From Codonopsis lanceolata (taxonomy: Eukaryota; Streptophyta; Magnoliopsida; Asterales; Campanulaceae), in assembly GCA_013146195.2 (NCBI GenBank), contig CM028379.1, positions 85,657,661 to 85,721,660 of the forward strand: a DNA stretch of 64,000 bases, given 5' to 3'. The position numbers and the translations under genes were made by a program. The notes beneath the pieces were generated by a model. That model had not been told where the DNA came from. It ran no database searches and saw nothing but the letters and a program-made list of their open reading frames with translations. Positions 1-11,087 of the stretch are shown one piece after another. The first letter of the stretch is position 1, and every line of letters starts with the position of its first letter.

Positions 1-1988
1 AAATTAATTGCAGCCGCCCAATCAAGTAAAGCCCAATTTCGATAAACACAAGCAAACACAGTTGGCAAATGGTATGAATGAATGCATGAATTTGAACACA
101 CACACACACACACACCAAACTATGAGTGCCTGTGGGAGAGTGTGCGCTTATCCCCACTCCCTAGAGAACACCATATCTAATGGGAGTGTTTGTTCGTGGA
201 AAGCAAAATGCTACCAGTTAAAATGATCGCGGTTTATCGGTTGTGGTTTAATTCCAAAATTTAAATAACCACATACAAAGCAATAAAAAATACTCAAGGG
301 CAAAATTGGAATATAGCACCTGATACTCTGATAGTGTTGAGAATGATGTCATGGGTGACATCAGCCATGACAGTGATACAAGATGATTCAGCCGGGTCAA
401 ATCCGAACTCCATGCGCAACAACTTCATTTGGGCGGCGTATGAAGGAACGAGCTCAACACCTCTGAGAACGTCCCCCCCTGCTCGCATATTCCAGACGCC
501 GCATCCGGCTCTTCCATTTTCTCTTTTGCGTCTTGTTGCACACTAGGAATGCCCTCAACCATGCCGCCAGCACGTCACCGTGTGGTTTCGCCCCCAACTA
601 CTTCGGGTGACGCGTGAGGGAGCGACTGGGCTCTGTTGGCAACGATGTATTTATCATTGATTTCGTCTACTCAGGGTGCTCTCAATGGTACCAATTTTTT
701 ACCTTCCCACGCCCTCTCTCTTCCGTCAGTTCTCAAGAAATGTCCGTATATCGTTTATTAGGGTGAATTCCGACACTTTTAAACTGAACTTCGTCGTAGT
801 CGACGGTGTCAGGGACAAAATGAAATCGTTCCCGGCAACGGAACCAACTGATGCGTCCCAAAAAAAAGCATCATACCGGGGGTGCCGAAAGTAGCAGTGG
901 ACGTGGGTCGTCGGAGTTGCCGTCCAGCGGCCATCTTGTCGTCGGTGGTGGATATCTGGCTATATATCTGCAAAATAAACACCGTGAGTCGGTGGGGAGG
1001 GCCCCCGCCAAAAACCCTTCGGCGTGTTTATCAGTACACATATGAAAAAGAGGGCGCATAGCCCCTAAGTGTGTGTGTGTGTGTGTGTGTGTGATTCTCA
1101 ATCAGAAAAAGAGAGAGATCCCCCACTCTATGAACTAGAATGAGTTATTTATACCTGAGGGAATGGATTTCGCTCATTGCGCATGGGCCCAGCCCAATCC
1201 TTTGGACATCATGCAAAATACAGTGGGCCATTAAGCGAGGCCTAAACACTATTGAGACGGATCCAAAATATGCACATCAGTCGTAATAATTGTACATGTT
1301 CAACAACAAATGTTGTATATAAAGAAATATTCCAAATTTATAATAACTTTTTCAAATTTATGTAATTTTCTTTCTTTTGTTTTATTGTTTATTATAGTTT
1401 ATTTATTTTGTTTATATTAAAGTTTTTAATTGTATATTATTCAACTTTAATTGAGTATATAAATTTACATCTATGTACAAATCATACAACGCACGGGTGT
1501 ATCACTAATGAACTATAAAAAAGCCTATAGTACACGCGCTATAGTTAGAGAATCATACCATATTACCATGGCACTAGAACGTTCATGGATAAATTAAGAC
1601 AAAACGTATAATCGCTTATGGTTATAAAACGAGTGACCCTAAACGTAATATTATTTAATAGTTAAAAATACCTAACTATCAGTCCATACAATTTAAACTA
1701 TACTAACCATTAAACCTCATTCATTTACCTCCTCAACCAACCATCCCCTTCATTATTCCCAGTCTCCCCCTTCCTCCCTCCAACACTACCTCACTTTTCA
1801 TCATCTTCATCTTTCTTGATAAAAAAACTCAAAATCCTCCGCTCAACAAATATAATGGATTATGATGTAATCACAATGAAGACGAAGATGTTAATGTGGA
1901 TGATTATTTTCAACTAATGTCATATAATATATATTTTTTATTTTAAAATTAATTTTACACAAATTTTCTTTAAAAAAATTCGTAACAG
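1..1988. other. Intergenic DNA, no gene recognised
   Basis: I recognise no gene here. A short (CA)n run lies at about 97-113 and a (GT)n run at about 1070-1092. Positions 300-1000 are richer in GC than what follows and have a 64-codon minus-strand frame (294-488) that I cannot assign. A minus-strand TATAAATAA lies at 1146-1154, followed on that strand by a CT/GA-rich leader, which resembles the promoter part of an LTR, but no repeat partner or TSD was found. Positions 1300-1990 are very AT-rich and featureless. Confidence 0.4.
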
Positions 1989-2182
1989 GAGCGGATGTTT
2001 AGCTATAGTTCCACAACAAAGCAACGAATGTCTTTGAATATATCCGCAAGATAGTATCGAATGTTAAGGCAAACATTCGTTCTACAACAGCGAATGTTTT
2101 TTTAAATTTCCGTTTTGAAGAAGCGGTTTTTTTAAAAAAACATCCGCTTGTATGTAGCGGATGTTTCAAAATATTTTCACTG
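1989..2182. repeat. Cluster of inverted CACTA-like subterminal motifs
   Basis: About seven copies of a motif close to GCGRATGTT occur in both orientations within 180 bp (near 1991, 2023, 2058, 2072, 2090, 2141 and 2156). The last two form an 11-bp perfect hairpin (2140-2166) with a 7-nt loop, and CACTG follows at 2178-2182. Dense inverted subterminal motifs next to a CACTA/CACTG terminus are typical of En/Spm-type DNA transposons. Only one end is visible and I saw no second terminus, so the class is a guess. Confidence 0.35.
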
Positions 2183-2376
2183 CGAACAGAGAGGGAGAGA
2201 AGAGAACGGATAATAGTGAGAGAGAAGAAAGAATAACGTTTCTTCTGTGGGAGACCGCCGAAGGAGAAGAGAACGGGAAGGGGGTTGAGGGAGTAATGGA
2301 TTCGGATCTGAGTTTCGTCTCGATTCATCCTCCTTTGTCGCCTATTTCTTCACTCAGATGAAGATGGAGAAAGAAG

Positions 2377-2402
2377 GAGAGAGAGAGAGAGAGAGAGAGA
2401 GG
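2377..2402. repeat. (GA)n microsatellite
   Basis: Simple GA repeat within a purine-rich stretch (2190-2480). Confidence 0.85.
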
Positions 2403-2591
2403 GGGAGATGACGGGTTATGGCAGAGAGAGAGATAGAGTCTCTATGGTTTCGGGAGGGGAGTTAGAAGGGTTGTTGATTGGGGGAATAATTGAGGGTGGG
2501 GGGAGATGACGGTGGGAAAATTTTGGGTGGGATAGAGAGTGAGAGGGCCTTGGTTGTTGATTGGGGGAGTAATTGAGGGATTATCACATTT

Positions 2592-2593
<2 letters not shown>

Positions 2594-2679
<86 letters not shown>
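2594..2679. repeat. (CA)n(TA)n compound microsatellite
   Basis: A CA run passes directly into a TA run. It produces a spurious minus-strand reading frame of Y/I and V/C repeats. Confidence 0.95.
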
Positions 2680-2681
<2 letters not shown>

Positions 2682-2881
2682 ATAGAAATATATATCCCTC
2701 CTATTTATGATAGTTTCCTGTCTCAACTAACTTTTTAAAATTGGATCTTCGTAAAATTATTATAATCAACAACATTTAATAACAATTAATGTCCTATATA
2801 TAAAAAATACATCTATAGAAACTCTTTGTATTCTGTCCAGATTCTCAACATTTTTTGAATTATGTTCCTTCAAATTTCTAC

Positions 2882-2883
<2 letters not shown>

Positions 2884-2940
<57 letters not shown>
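2884..2940. repeat. (TA)n microsatellite
   Basis: Almost perfect TA repeat of about 57 bp. Confidence 0.95.
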
Positions 2941-2944
<4 letters not shown>

Positions 2945-3236
2945 AATAATTTGATTATTTTCACATTTTTTTTACTGAAATACTATGACGTTGATCATTG
3001 TTGATGTCGAGGTAAGTATAAAACTTATACTCCTATATATTTTGACTTGTCTCTTTTATTAATGATCTAATCTAAAAATATAACTTCTATTGTTGTATTT
3101 GCAAAGTGATAAATAGACAAATTATCTATATTACAATAGAGTTCATTCTCACACATGTGCAATTGACTAAAACTATTTAGAGGTTGAGATTAAATTATCT
3201 TAAAAGATTTAATGGTCGAGATTTACTCTCACATTC

Positions 3237-4169
3237 TGATGCGGTGCCGAAAACTAGATCAACCAACCTGACCAAGGACAACCCAAACTGCTAGTAGGCT
3301 GCTCGAACTACTTCCCAAAACAGCCACAACAACTCACAAATTAACTCACACAGAAAGATTACTTACGGCTGGAAATTGTGATAGATTGTTCCGCAAAATT
3401 CCAACTAACAACTAAACTGTCCAAGACAAATTCAACAACAACAGGCTGTCCCGAAGTCACTCAAACAGCCCCAAAACGAAACGAAAAACAGTAAAAGAGA
3501 TAGATTGCAGAATGGGTAAAAATGATAGGCTCACCAGTTAGACTTCACTCGTCTAACGTAAAGAAACCTTCGTGAATCTCCTCCTAGCCTTTAAGAAAGA
3601 TCAACACACTAATTGAACAAATTGCTTCGTCCGTTTTCTATTACGTTTTCTGAAAGAAAAAAAAAGATCATCAAAACAAATGAAAGAGCTCCTAATTTAT
3701 ATTACCTAAACAAACTCCTAAAATAACTAGAAAAAGGAAATCCTATCTTACTGGAACGAAACATATCTAGAGTCCTTTAAGGACTTTAATTTAATAAAGC
3801 AAGTAAAACAAAAACTAACTACTAACAATCTCCCTAAGCTAGTCGACTTATCCCCCCTTTACCTTTCTTGCCGAGCCATGCAACTCCATACCGTGCTTCG
3901 TGCCCAAGTCATGCAGTCCAAACTTGCCTAATCCGAGACCAACCCAAGTAGGAGGCTTCCCCGTAACATTGCCCTTGTCATGCTCCCTTAACCCGTTAAT
4001 CATCCAGCCCCTTGTACGTTCACAACAATCTTGCACCCCCTCGGTGCACCGTGGCATAACGAGCCTCCCAACACATCTTGGCACGTCTTGACCCAACGTT
4101 TCCTTTGCATGTATGATTTTAATTTGGATCGACCTCGTCGTTAGACCAATCTCTAAATATTTCGCATCA
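3237..4169 (-). repeat. 3' LTR of the gag-only element
   Basis: Bounded by TG and CA and colinear with 6138-6515 plus 8508-9058. An open frame (3848-4219, minus) reads through the LTR edge and has a partner at 8728-9087; it is LTR sequence rather than a gene. Confidence 0.92.
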
Positions 4170-4181
4170 AACCCCCCTTCA
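4170..4181 (-). other. Polypurine tract
   Basis: On the minus strand GAAGGGGGGTT lies directly before the 3' LTR. This is where the plus-strand primer of an LTR retrotransposon is expected, and it confirms the element's orientation. Confidence 0.75.
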
Positions 4182-4517
4182 TAAAGAAGGGTTGTCCTCA
4201 ACCCTTGGACTATCCCCATGTCCTCGTATGTATCAAATATGGCTGAAAACCCCGACTTCTCATGTGGTGCACTGATTTGTCTCCCACCCCGAGTCTCCTT
4301 CGCAGCCTATTGTAACCAATTCAAAACCCAACATGTGAACCTTCGATCTTGCTTTTCCCAGCAACTCTTCAGTATCCCAACCTGTTTTATCATGATGACC
4401 CTTAGAACTGTTGCCCACACCTTGGCTTCTTCACTGGATAATATTTTTAGCTGCGTTGGAATCAACCCGAACTCTTCATACGAAAATTCCCCCACTGATC
4501 ATTACAGCCCCATCCTC
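4182..4517 (-). other. Remnant internal region between gag and polypurine tract
   Basis: About 340 bp replace the whole pol region. A 62-codon minus frame (4307-4495) is not recognisable. The last codons before the tract read like LRTTLLYEGGFD, which resembles the C-terminal tail of gypsy polyproteins near the tract, so a small piece of the old 3' end may survive. Confidence 0.45.
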
Positions 4518-6089
4518 TTAGACCTTCTTCCAGGCAGTCCCCTTTTTCACATACAGGTTCCTTCCATGCAACAGTGCGCTGCCCAACCCATCTTTTCTCG
4601 ATGCTGCCGGCTTGATTCTAAACTTCTTTCCATTCTTTGTTAAAGTATATGTGTTCTCCCTACCTTCATGGATCACGTAACGGTCGAATTGCCAAGGGCG
4701 ACCTGATAAAATGTGACACACATCCATAGGTACTACGTCACATAAAATTTCTTCCTCGTAGTTTCCCATGGAGAACGTGATTAACGCTTGCCTATCAACC
4801 TTGACCTCTGCTTTGTTGTTGAGCCAATGTAACTTATACGGATGAGGGTGAACTACCGTAGGTACCTTGAGTTTATCGATGAGAATGGTAGAGACGGTAT
4901 TGGTGCAACTTCCCCTATCCACGACTAGGCTACAAACTTTCCCTTGAACCAAACACTTGGAGTGAAAGATTTGTTCCCTTGTTTCTTCCCCCCGGGTGAC
5001 GCCTTCCACATGTAAAGATCGGCTTAGTATCAACGAATTTCCGTGGACCTCTTCACATTCTTCAACATCTTCCTTTTCAGTCTCGTTTTCTGTTTTCTTA
5101 AGGCCTTCTTCTATTTCCTGAATTTCATGCATCGTCATTATCCGCCTTGTTGAGCACTCGGACTGGTAATGGCCGTACCCTTGGCATTTGAAACACTTGA
5201 TGGAATCCTTGTTTCTCATGACTTTCTTGCCTTCACTTTTCTCTTCAACACTGCTATTCTCAACTTTGGTAGTTGGTTCTTCCACCCTTGCATTTGGAGT
5301 ACTTGGAGAGCCTTTGGAATTACTGAATCCCTTGGTGGTCGAGGTTTTGACCCCTTTCCTTTTCTTGAGTTGTCTTTCACACTTTGTTGCCAACTTGCAC
5401 ATCTCTTCAAACGTAAAACAAGGTTGGAGTTCTACCATGTTAGCCACTTCGGAATCGAGTCCACTCAAGAACCTGGCGTTTTTCTGCTCAACCTTCTCTT
5501 GCACATCACATACAATCGATATCTTTTCAAACTCTTCGATATACTCGCTCACAGTTGACTCTCCTTGCTTAAGATGGCGGAGTATAACAAAGTTATCTTG
5601 GAGGTAGGTACTTGGTAAGAACCTACGATCAAGGTACTTCTTAAGCTTGTCCCACAACTCGATCTTTTCCTTCCCTTCACGCCTTCGTTGAGTCTTTAAG
5701 TTCTTAAACCAAATCGACACATATTTAGTAAGTTTGAGAATGACAATCTTAAACTTCTTGCGGTCATTGTACTCCTTGTACTCAAAGTTCCTTTCCGCTC
5801 TTCGTACCCAGTCGAGATATTTTTCTGTATCCATGGATCCTTCAAACTCGGGGATGTCGAGTTTTAGGCCATGATCATCATTGTCCTTGCCTTTCCTTGG
5901 CTGAATTCGTGCTCTAGCCACCTCCTCTTTGTCTGAACCGTCATCTCCTTCGACTACTAGTGGTCGAGGTTGAATAGCTATTCGAAGATCTTCAACCAGC
6001 TGCCTTAGTTCGTGTAGTTCACGATCCCTCCTTATATTGTGGGCTTCTTCCAACGTCCGTCCAGCCGGACATCTACCTCATTCTGCCAT
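4518..6089 (-). pseudogene. Retrotransposon gag with zinc knuckle and protease-like tail
   Basis: One long minus-strand frame of Ty3/gypsy type, counted here from the TTG codon at 6053 (511 codons). A retrotransposon-gag domain covers about residues 65-225 and includes the YVSIWFKNL and ERQLKKRKG regions. A CCHC zinc knuckle (C-x2-C-x4-H-x4-C) is at 287-300, and an aspartic-protease-like fold is at about 360-475 with the ILSGRPWQFDRYV signature. The protease active site reads VVDRGSC, with Arg where Ser or Thr normally follows the catalytic Asp, so it is probably inactive. The only ATG at the 5' end (6087-6089) is followed in frame by TGA at codon 4 (6078-6080). The next in-frame Met is at about residue 74, inside the gag domain. 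The frame is otherwise fully open. Gag would package element RNA into cytoplasmic particles. Confidence 0.85.
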
Positions 6090-6123
6090 GATCGTCTTAC
6101 GAATAAGTATCCGTAAAAACCGT

Positions 6124-6135
6124 GCTCTGATACCA
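6124..6135 (-). other. Primer-binding site, initiator Met-tRNA type
   Basis: The minus strand reads TGGTATCAGAGC two bases downstream of the 5' LTR. This is the standard plant PBS complementary to the 3' end of initiator Met-tRNA. Confidence 0.92.
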
Positions 6136-6137
6136 CT

Positions 6138-8064
6138 TGATGCGGTGCCGAAAACTAGATCAACCAACCTGCCCAAGGACAACCAAACTGCTAGTAGGCC
6201 GCCCGAACTACTTCCTAAAACAGCCACAACAACTCACAAATTAACTCACACAGAAAGATTACTTACGGGCTGGAAATTGTGATAGATTGTTCCGCAAAAT
6301 TCCAACTAACAACTAAACTGTCCAAGACAAATTCAACAACAACAAGCTGTCCTGAAGTCACTCAAACAGCCCCCGAAACGAAACGAAAAACAGTAAAAGA
6401 GATAGACTGCGGAATGGGTAAAAATGATAGGCTCACTAGTTAGACTTCACTCGTCTAACGTAAAGAAACCTTCGTGAATCTCCTCCTAGCCTTTAAGAAA
6501 GATCAACACACTGATTGTAATACCCCGATAATTTTAATAAAAATATTAATTTTTATTTATTTAATATTACGATCGTTTTGGACCTACATAATTAATGTTA
6601 TAATTATTGAGTTAAATTAATGCTTTGAACCTATTAAGTAACTAATTAAATTGGGTTGGACTTGGCCCACTTGTGACTAGGATTAATTATTATTCCCTAA
6701 TAATATTACCAAATTAAAAGATTGGTCTTGGCCCATTTAATGTTAGGGTTAGAAAAACCTAATAGGGTTCTTGTGTAAATAAATGGTTAAAGGAGGAGAA
6801 AACCCTTTATCGTTAACGGAGTAAAATAAAATAAAATAAAATAAAATAAAAAGCCGTATTTATTTTTCCTTAGTCTGAATGTACAGTGAGGGCAGACTAA
6901 TGGTGGACTTGGTTTCTGCATAGTTATGGCATATATATGATATAAGTTTCCTACACATGATAATTAGTTATGGCTTTAAAAAAAAAAAGAGAGAGAGAGA
7001 GAGAGTACAGAAGGCGGCCGGATACAGTATTGTTTGTGAGTCACAGTGTCAAGCTCATCATTAAGCCACTTTCTTATGTATATATATACAATAAGGAACA
7101 ATCAACCAAACAAAAGGTAAGTGTGTGTGTTTGACGGTGAGTTAGTGTGTGTTTGTATTTATTACGTTAGAAATTGTTTTTTTTTCTCTTTCTTTGTTCA
7201 AACAGTAATAAGAAACCCAATTTGGGGGTGTGGGCAGTACACTGCCACTAGCTATTGGTATGTGTACCGTGTGTGTAGAATAATAATAATAATAAATTAT
7301 TTAGTAAACTATCACTTTAATTAATATTATAAAAATCAATTGGATTAGTGGTACAATTGTGGTTTAGTGATTATTGCATATTTTGAACTTAGATTTGGGA
7401 AATGAAGATTAGAACGAACGTACGTGTTGCGGATATTACCTTCGCTAAGCATTTCGAGGTAAGAGATTATACCTCTTTTAGGTTTCCGATCTTTTATGTA
7501 TCGTTCGTTAGGTTTCCATTAAATTTCTTGTCTTCGATATTTCTTGAAACGTACGCCGATTTTAAATCGGCATTTGAATTTGAACTCCGTCGTTTACGCT
7601 TCTTTCGAACTCATGACTTGATTATCTGTTATTCTCACATAATTATTGAATTCCATGTGAGATATCATTTATATGAAAAATATGATTTTTGGTGATGCCT
7701 AATTTTGTAAAATTATTTGATTGCTTGAAATTCTACCATGATCACTAAGTTGAATTTATGACACTATGAATTATGAAACTATGATTTATGATACTTATGA
7801 ACGTCACTTGGCCCGTGGCGTGGTTATCCGGATATACCAATGATCTATGATTTATGATCTATGAACTATAATTTATGAATTTACTTGTGATCATGGGATT
7901 CTGTGAGTAGTCAATTATCACTAATTGGTATGAGACGGTTAGTGATAGTTGATTACTCGAGTCACCTTTGAGCGTTATTTTCGTTTGGATTCTTGCTCAC
8001 TTAATTCGAAATTTGATATCCGCGTCCGCTTATCGATGTTTAATTTATGAATTTTGTCTATTCG

Positions 8065-8100
<36 letters not shown>

Positions 8101-9058
8101 TCTCAGATTTATTTCTGGTCAACTCCTCCTTAGTAACCGGAGGGGTTGTATATGAACTTACTGAGCATTGTTCGCTTACCCCTTCATACTCTTCTTTCTC
8201 AGGTAATGAGTAAGATTATTAGAGGATTTTGGCTCGGGTAGACCAAGATGGCGACTTCCGAGAATTTTAGATTTGGTCTTACTTATTGAATCATTTGACA
8301 ATATTTAAATAAATTTTGGATTCATGTCAAGTTTTTAGATAGATTTTGTATTTAATTAATTTGAGTTATTTTTTTGAATTAAGTAAAGGATATTAAGATT
8401 TTATTATTACGAGATTAGAACATTTATGATTTAAGTTATGATTGTTGGTGACGTGGCCATTGTGGGACCGTGGTGTCGGTGCCGAATTTGGGGGACGTTA
8501 CACTGATTGAACAAATTGCTTCGTCCATTTTCTATTACGTTTTCTGAAAAAAATGATCCTCAAAACAAATGAAAGAGCTCCTAATTTATACTACCTAAAC
8601 AAACTCCTAAAATAACTAGAAAAAGGAAATCCTATCTTACTGGAACGAAACATATCTAGAGTCCTTTAAGAACTTTAATTTAATAAAACAAGTAAAACAA
8701 AAACTAACTACTAACAATCTCCCTAAGCTAATCGACTTCTCCCCCCTTTACCTTTCCTCTCGAGCCATGCAACTCCATGCCGTGCTTCGTGCCCAAGTCA
8801 TGCAGTCCAAACTTGCCTAATCCGAGACCAACCCAAGTAGGAAGCTTCCCCGTAACATTGCCCTTGTCACGCTCCCTTAACCCGTTAATCATCCATCCCC
8901 TTGTACGTTCACAACTGTCTCGCACCCCCTTGGTGCACCGTGGCATAACGAGCCTCCCAACACCTCTAGGCACGTCTTGACCCAACGTTTCCTTTGCATG
9001 TATGATTTTAATTTGGATCGACCTCGTCGTTAGACCAATCTCTAAATATTTCGCATCA
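6138..9058 (-). repeat. 5' LTR of the gag-only element, split by a solo LTR
   Basis: Matches 3237-4169 in two blocks, 6138-6515 and 8508-9058. A 1987-bp insertion and its CTGAT target duplication interrupt it. Confidence 0.92.
6516..8502. mobile_element. Solo LTR nested in the 5' LTR
   Basis: It starts TGTAATACCCCG and ends GGGGGACGTTACA (TG...CA) and is flanked by perfect CTGAT duplications (6511-6515 and 8503-8507). It holds no coding domain, no internal repeat and no second LTR, so it is best read as a solo LTR left by recombination between the two LTRs of a Ty3/gypsy element. The TGTAAYRCCCC-type termini and 2-kb length fit the Tekay/Del-like group. It contains an (AAAAT)n run (about 6823-6850), a (GA)n run (about 6987-7004) and a (TA)n run (about 8066-8097). 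Orientation is uncertain; the plus strand looks more likely. Confidence 0.85.
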
Positions 9059-9063
9059 CATTC

Positions 9064-9774
9064 ACATGTGTAAGAGTAGTTATCCACTTTTAGCTCTCTA
9101 TTTTATCTCATTTTATTACAAAGTCACCCCCTACAATTAATATTATGAGCAGTCATACTCTGAGATTAATCTTCTAAACCATTACCCTTTATAAAACATC
9201 AACTTTATATTAATATATAATCTTACAATAGAGCTCAATTGATTGACTAAGACTATCTGTTCATGGGGGTTGATTCTGTCAAAAAATCAAACGTTCATAG
9301 GTCAGTTACATATAACTCATTACAAATAAACTCCCTCAACTATGGGTCGAGTTCGAATAGCGCCCCCAACTATCACTTAAAGTAATCTACCTCTCAACTG
9401 TAACATTTTTTTAAAAAAACTGCACATTTTATTTAGACGTTGTCGTTTCAATTGACAAAATCAGATATACTAGCACTGTGCCATAGGCATGCTCACGAAG
9501 ATCTAGTTTGTTTATACTACATGTCAAATGTTTCAGTGTTTGATAACTATGTCAGATACATATATCACAACAAGCAACTACAAATTATAATTTATGTCTA
9601 CAATTAATGTGATCTAAATTGGTGACAAAGACTTTTACAAAAAATATTTACAAATATTTTATGGTGGTAAAATTAATTCACCATATTTGTTTATCAATTT
9701 CAATTTTTTGGTTGAGGTACTTAAAACACAAATGGTGCAAATTTTAGTATTGTTTTCGGTAAAAAAAAAAAATA
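9064..9774. other. AT-rich intergenic DNA
   Basis: No gene seen. The last part (about 9650-9772) is one copy of a roughly 100-bp repeat whose second copy lies just after the MITE (about 10036-10150). Confidence 0.6.
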
Positions 9775-10032
9775 CTCCCTCCGTCCCTAAATTATTGTCC
9801 TCATTTCCTTTTTCGTCCGTCCCAAAATAATTGTCCAGTTTGAAACTTACATTTTTAGAACATCACTTTTACCACTTTACACTTACTTTTTTACTCTACT
9901 TTAATTATGAGTCACATACACATGCGCTTTAAAGGAAACTACATATTAAACCAATATAAATAATCAAGTCAATTATTTTTTCTTAAACTGTGCGCCAGGT
10001 CAACTAGGACGATTATTTAGGGACGGAGAGGG
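9775..10032. mobile_element. Stowaway MITE (Tc1/mariner type)
   Basis: A 258-bp element with terminal inverted repeats starting CTCCCTCCGTCCCTAAAT. The right end is its inverse with 4 mismatches in 27 positions. It is flanked by TA dinucleotides (9773-9774, 10033-10034) and has no coding capacity. Both the CTCCCTCCGTCCC end and the TA target are hallmarks of plant Stowaway elements. Confidence 0.92.
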
Positions 10033-10901
10033 TAGTTTATAGTGATAAGGTTAATTAATCATATTTGTTTATCAAATTTTTATTTTTTTGTTCAAGTACA
10101 TCCAAAACAAATGGTGCAAATTTAGCTCATACTTTTGGTAAACTATTTACTACATATTCATGTGTGTATATAGAGACGCATAAATGATAAATAATTCTTG
10201 AAATAGCAACATAATAATATAATATAAAAATCATGTTTATTAATAAATTAAACTTGCAAAATAAGAGATAATTATCCTATTATGATTTCAAATGTTGAAA
10301 TATTGATGTATATTCATGTATCGTAATAATTAATAACATCTTTTATCAGCAATTTGGTAGATGTATATGTCAAATGATTCATATACAACACACAATAATT
10401 CACAATTACCAAAGTACATGATATCATTTTAAATATATTTTATTATATCCATAACATTGATACACAAGGTGCAACAAAATAGTACAAACATTAAAATAAA
10501 CTTGCAAAATCACGAAAGGATTGAAGCAATTTTGATTTGTAAAAATTCAAAATAATTCGATTTTCATTTCATAATACGTGTTGATCGATTTTCATTTCAA
10601 GATATGTGTTCATCTTCTAATTTTTTTTAATATTCATTTGGTTAATATATACTTTAATTTAATAATATATAAGTCGTGCGTTTAACTCACGGATGCAAAA
10701 ATTAGTTGAGTTTAAATGTGTAGAGAGAGAGTGTTTTAATGGGATGGATAGTTGTTACTTGTTAGAAAATTATTGTTGTGGGAGGTAATGCGTTTAAATG
10801 AGATAAAGGATAATAGGGTAATTTAATACATTAAATAGTAGTATATTTAGCGATTTTGATGTAAGGGTTAAGTGTTCAATACGGGACCAAGGATAGTCCG
10901 A
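10033..10901. other. AT-rich intergenic DNA upstream of the sHSP gene
   Basis: The second copy of the roughly 100-bp repeat is at about 10036-10150. The rest is AT-rich and unassigned. Confidence 0.6.
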
Positions 10902-10919
10902 GAACGTACTAGTATATTC
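10902..10919 (+). promoter_or_regulatory. Degenerate heat-shock element
   Basis: GAA (10902), TAC (10907), GTA (10912) and TTC (10917) are spaced exactly 5 bp apart, giving GAA-nn-(TTC-like)-nn-(GAA-like)-nn-TTC. Two units are perfect and two have one mismatch. The site is about 10 bp upstream of the TATA box, the usual place in plant sHSP promoters, and would bind heat-shock factor trimers. Confidence 0.5.
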
Positions 10920-10928
10920 CTCAGGGTC

Positions 10929-10936
10929 TTATAAAT
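10929..10936 (+). promoter_or_regulatory. TATA box of the sHSP gene
   Basis: TTATAAAT, about 150 bp upstream of the start codon. Transcription would start near 10960 and give a leader of about 125 nt. Confidence 0.6.
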
Positions 10937-11087
10937 TCCCGCCAGAACCCCGATTCCAAACCAAAGTCAGGTATTCACTGCAATTTTCTAGCACTTTCTC
11001 AGCAATCAATCAATCAACCAACTTTTCTGACCTGCCAGTGAAATTCTCTCCCAGTTCTTTAATTCGACTTGTTTACTAGTACGAAGG

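Larger units (their letters stand above)
3237..9058 (-). mobile_element. Gag-only Ty3/gypsy-like LTR element (TR-GAG type)
   Basis: A complete insertion. It starts TGATGCGGTG and ends TTCGCATCA, and is flanked by a perfect 5-bp target duplication, CATTC (3232-3236 and 9059-9063). The LTRs are about 930 bp and differ at about 30 aligned bases by my count, which points to a fairly recent insertion. On the minus strand the order is 5' LTR (6138-9058, itself interrupted), initiator-Met primer site, one gag-protease-like frame, short spacer, polypurine tract, 3' LTR (3237-4169). There is no reverse transcriptase, RNase H or integrase, so it must have relied on another element. This layout fits the described TR-GAG class of non-autonomous elements. 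Confidence 0.9.

Noticed and set aside
2442..2726. 94-codon minus frame
   Set aside because: Mostly translation of the CA/TA microsatellite.
3848..4219. 123-codon minus frame, with a partner at 8728-9087, as a gene
   Set aside because: Both lie in the LTRs and read through their edges. The duplication comes from the LTR pair, not from a gene family.
8066..8097. TA-rich runs (also 2884, 32023 and 58919) as origins or promoters
   Set aside because: Plain TA microsatellites inside elements or spacers, without supporting motifs.
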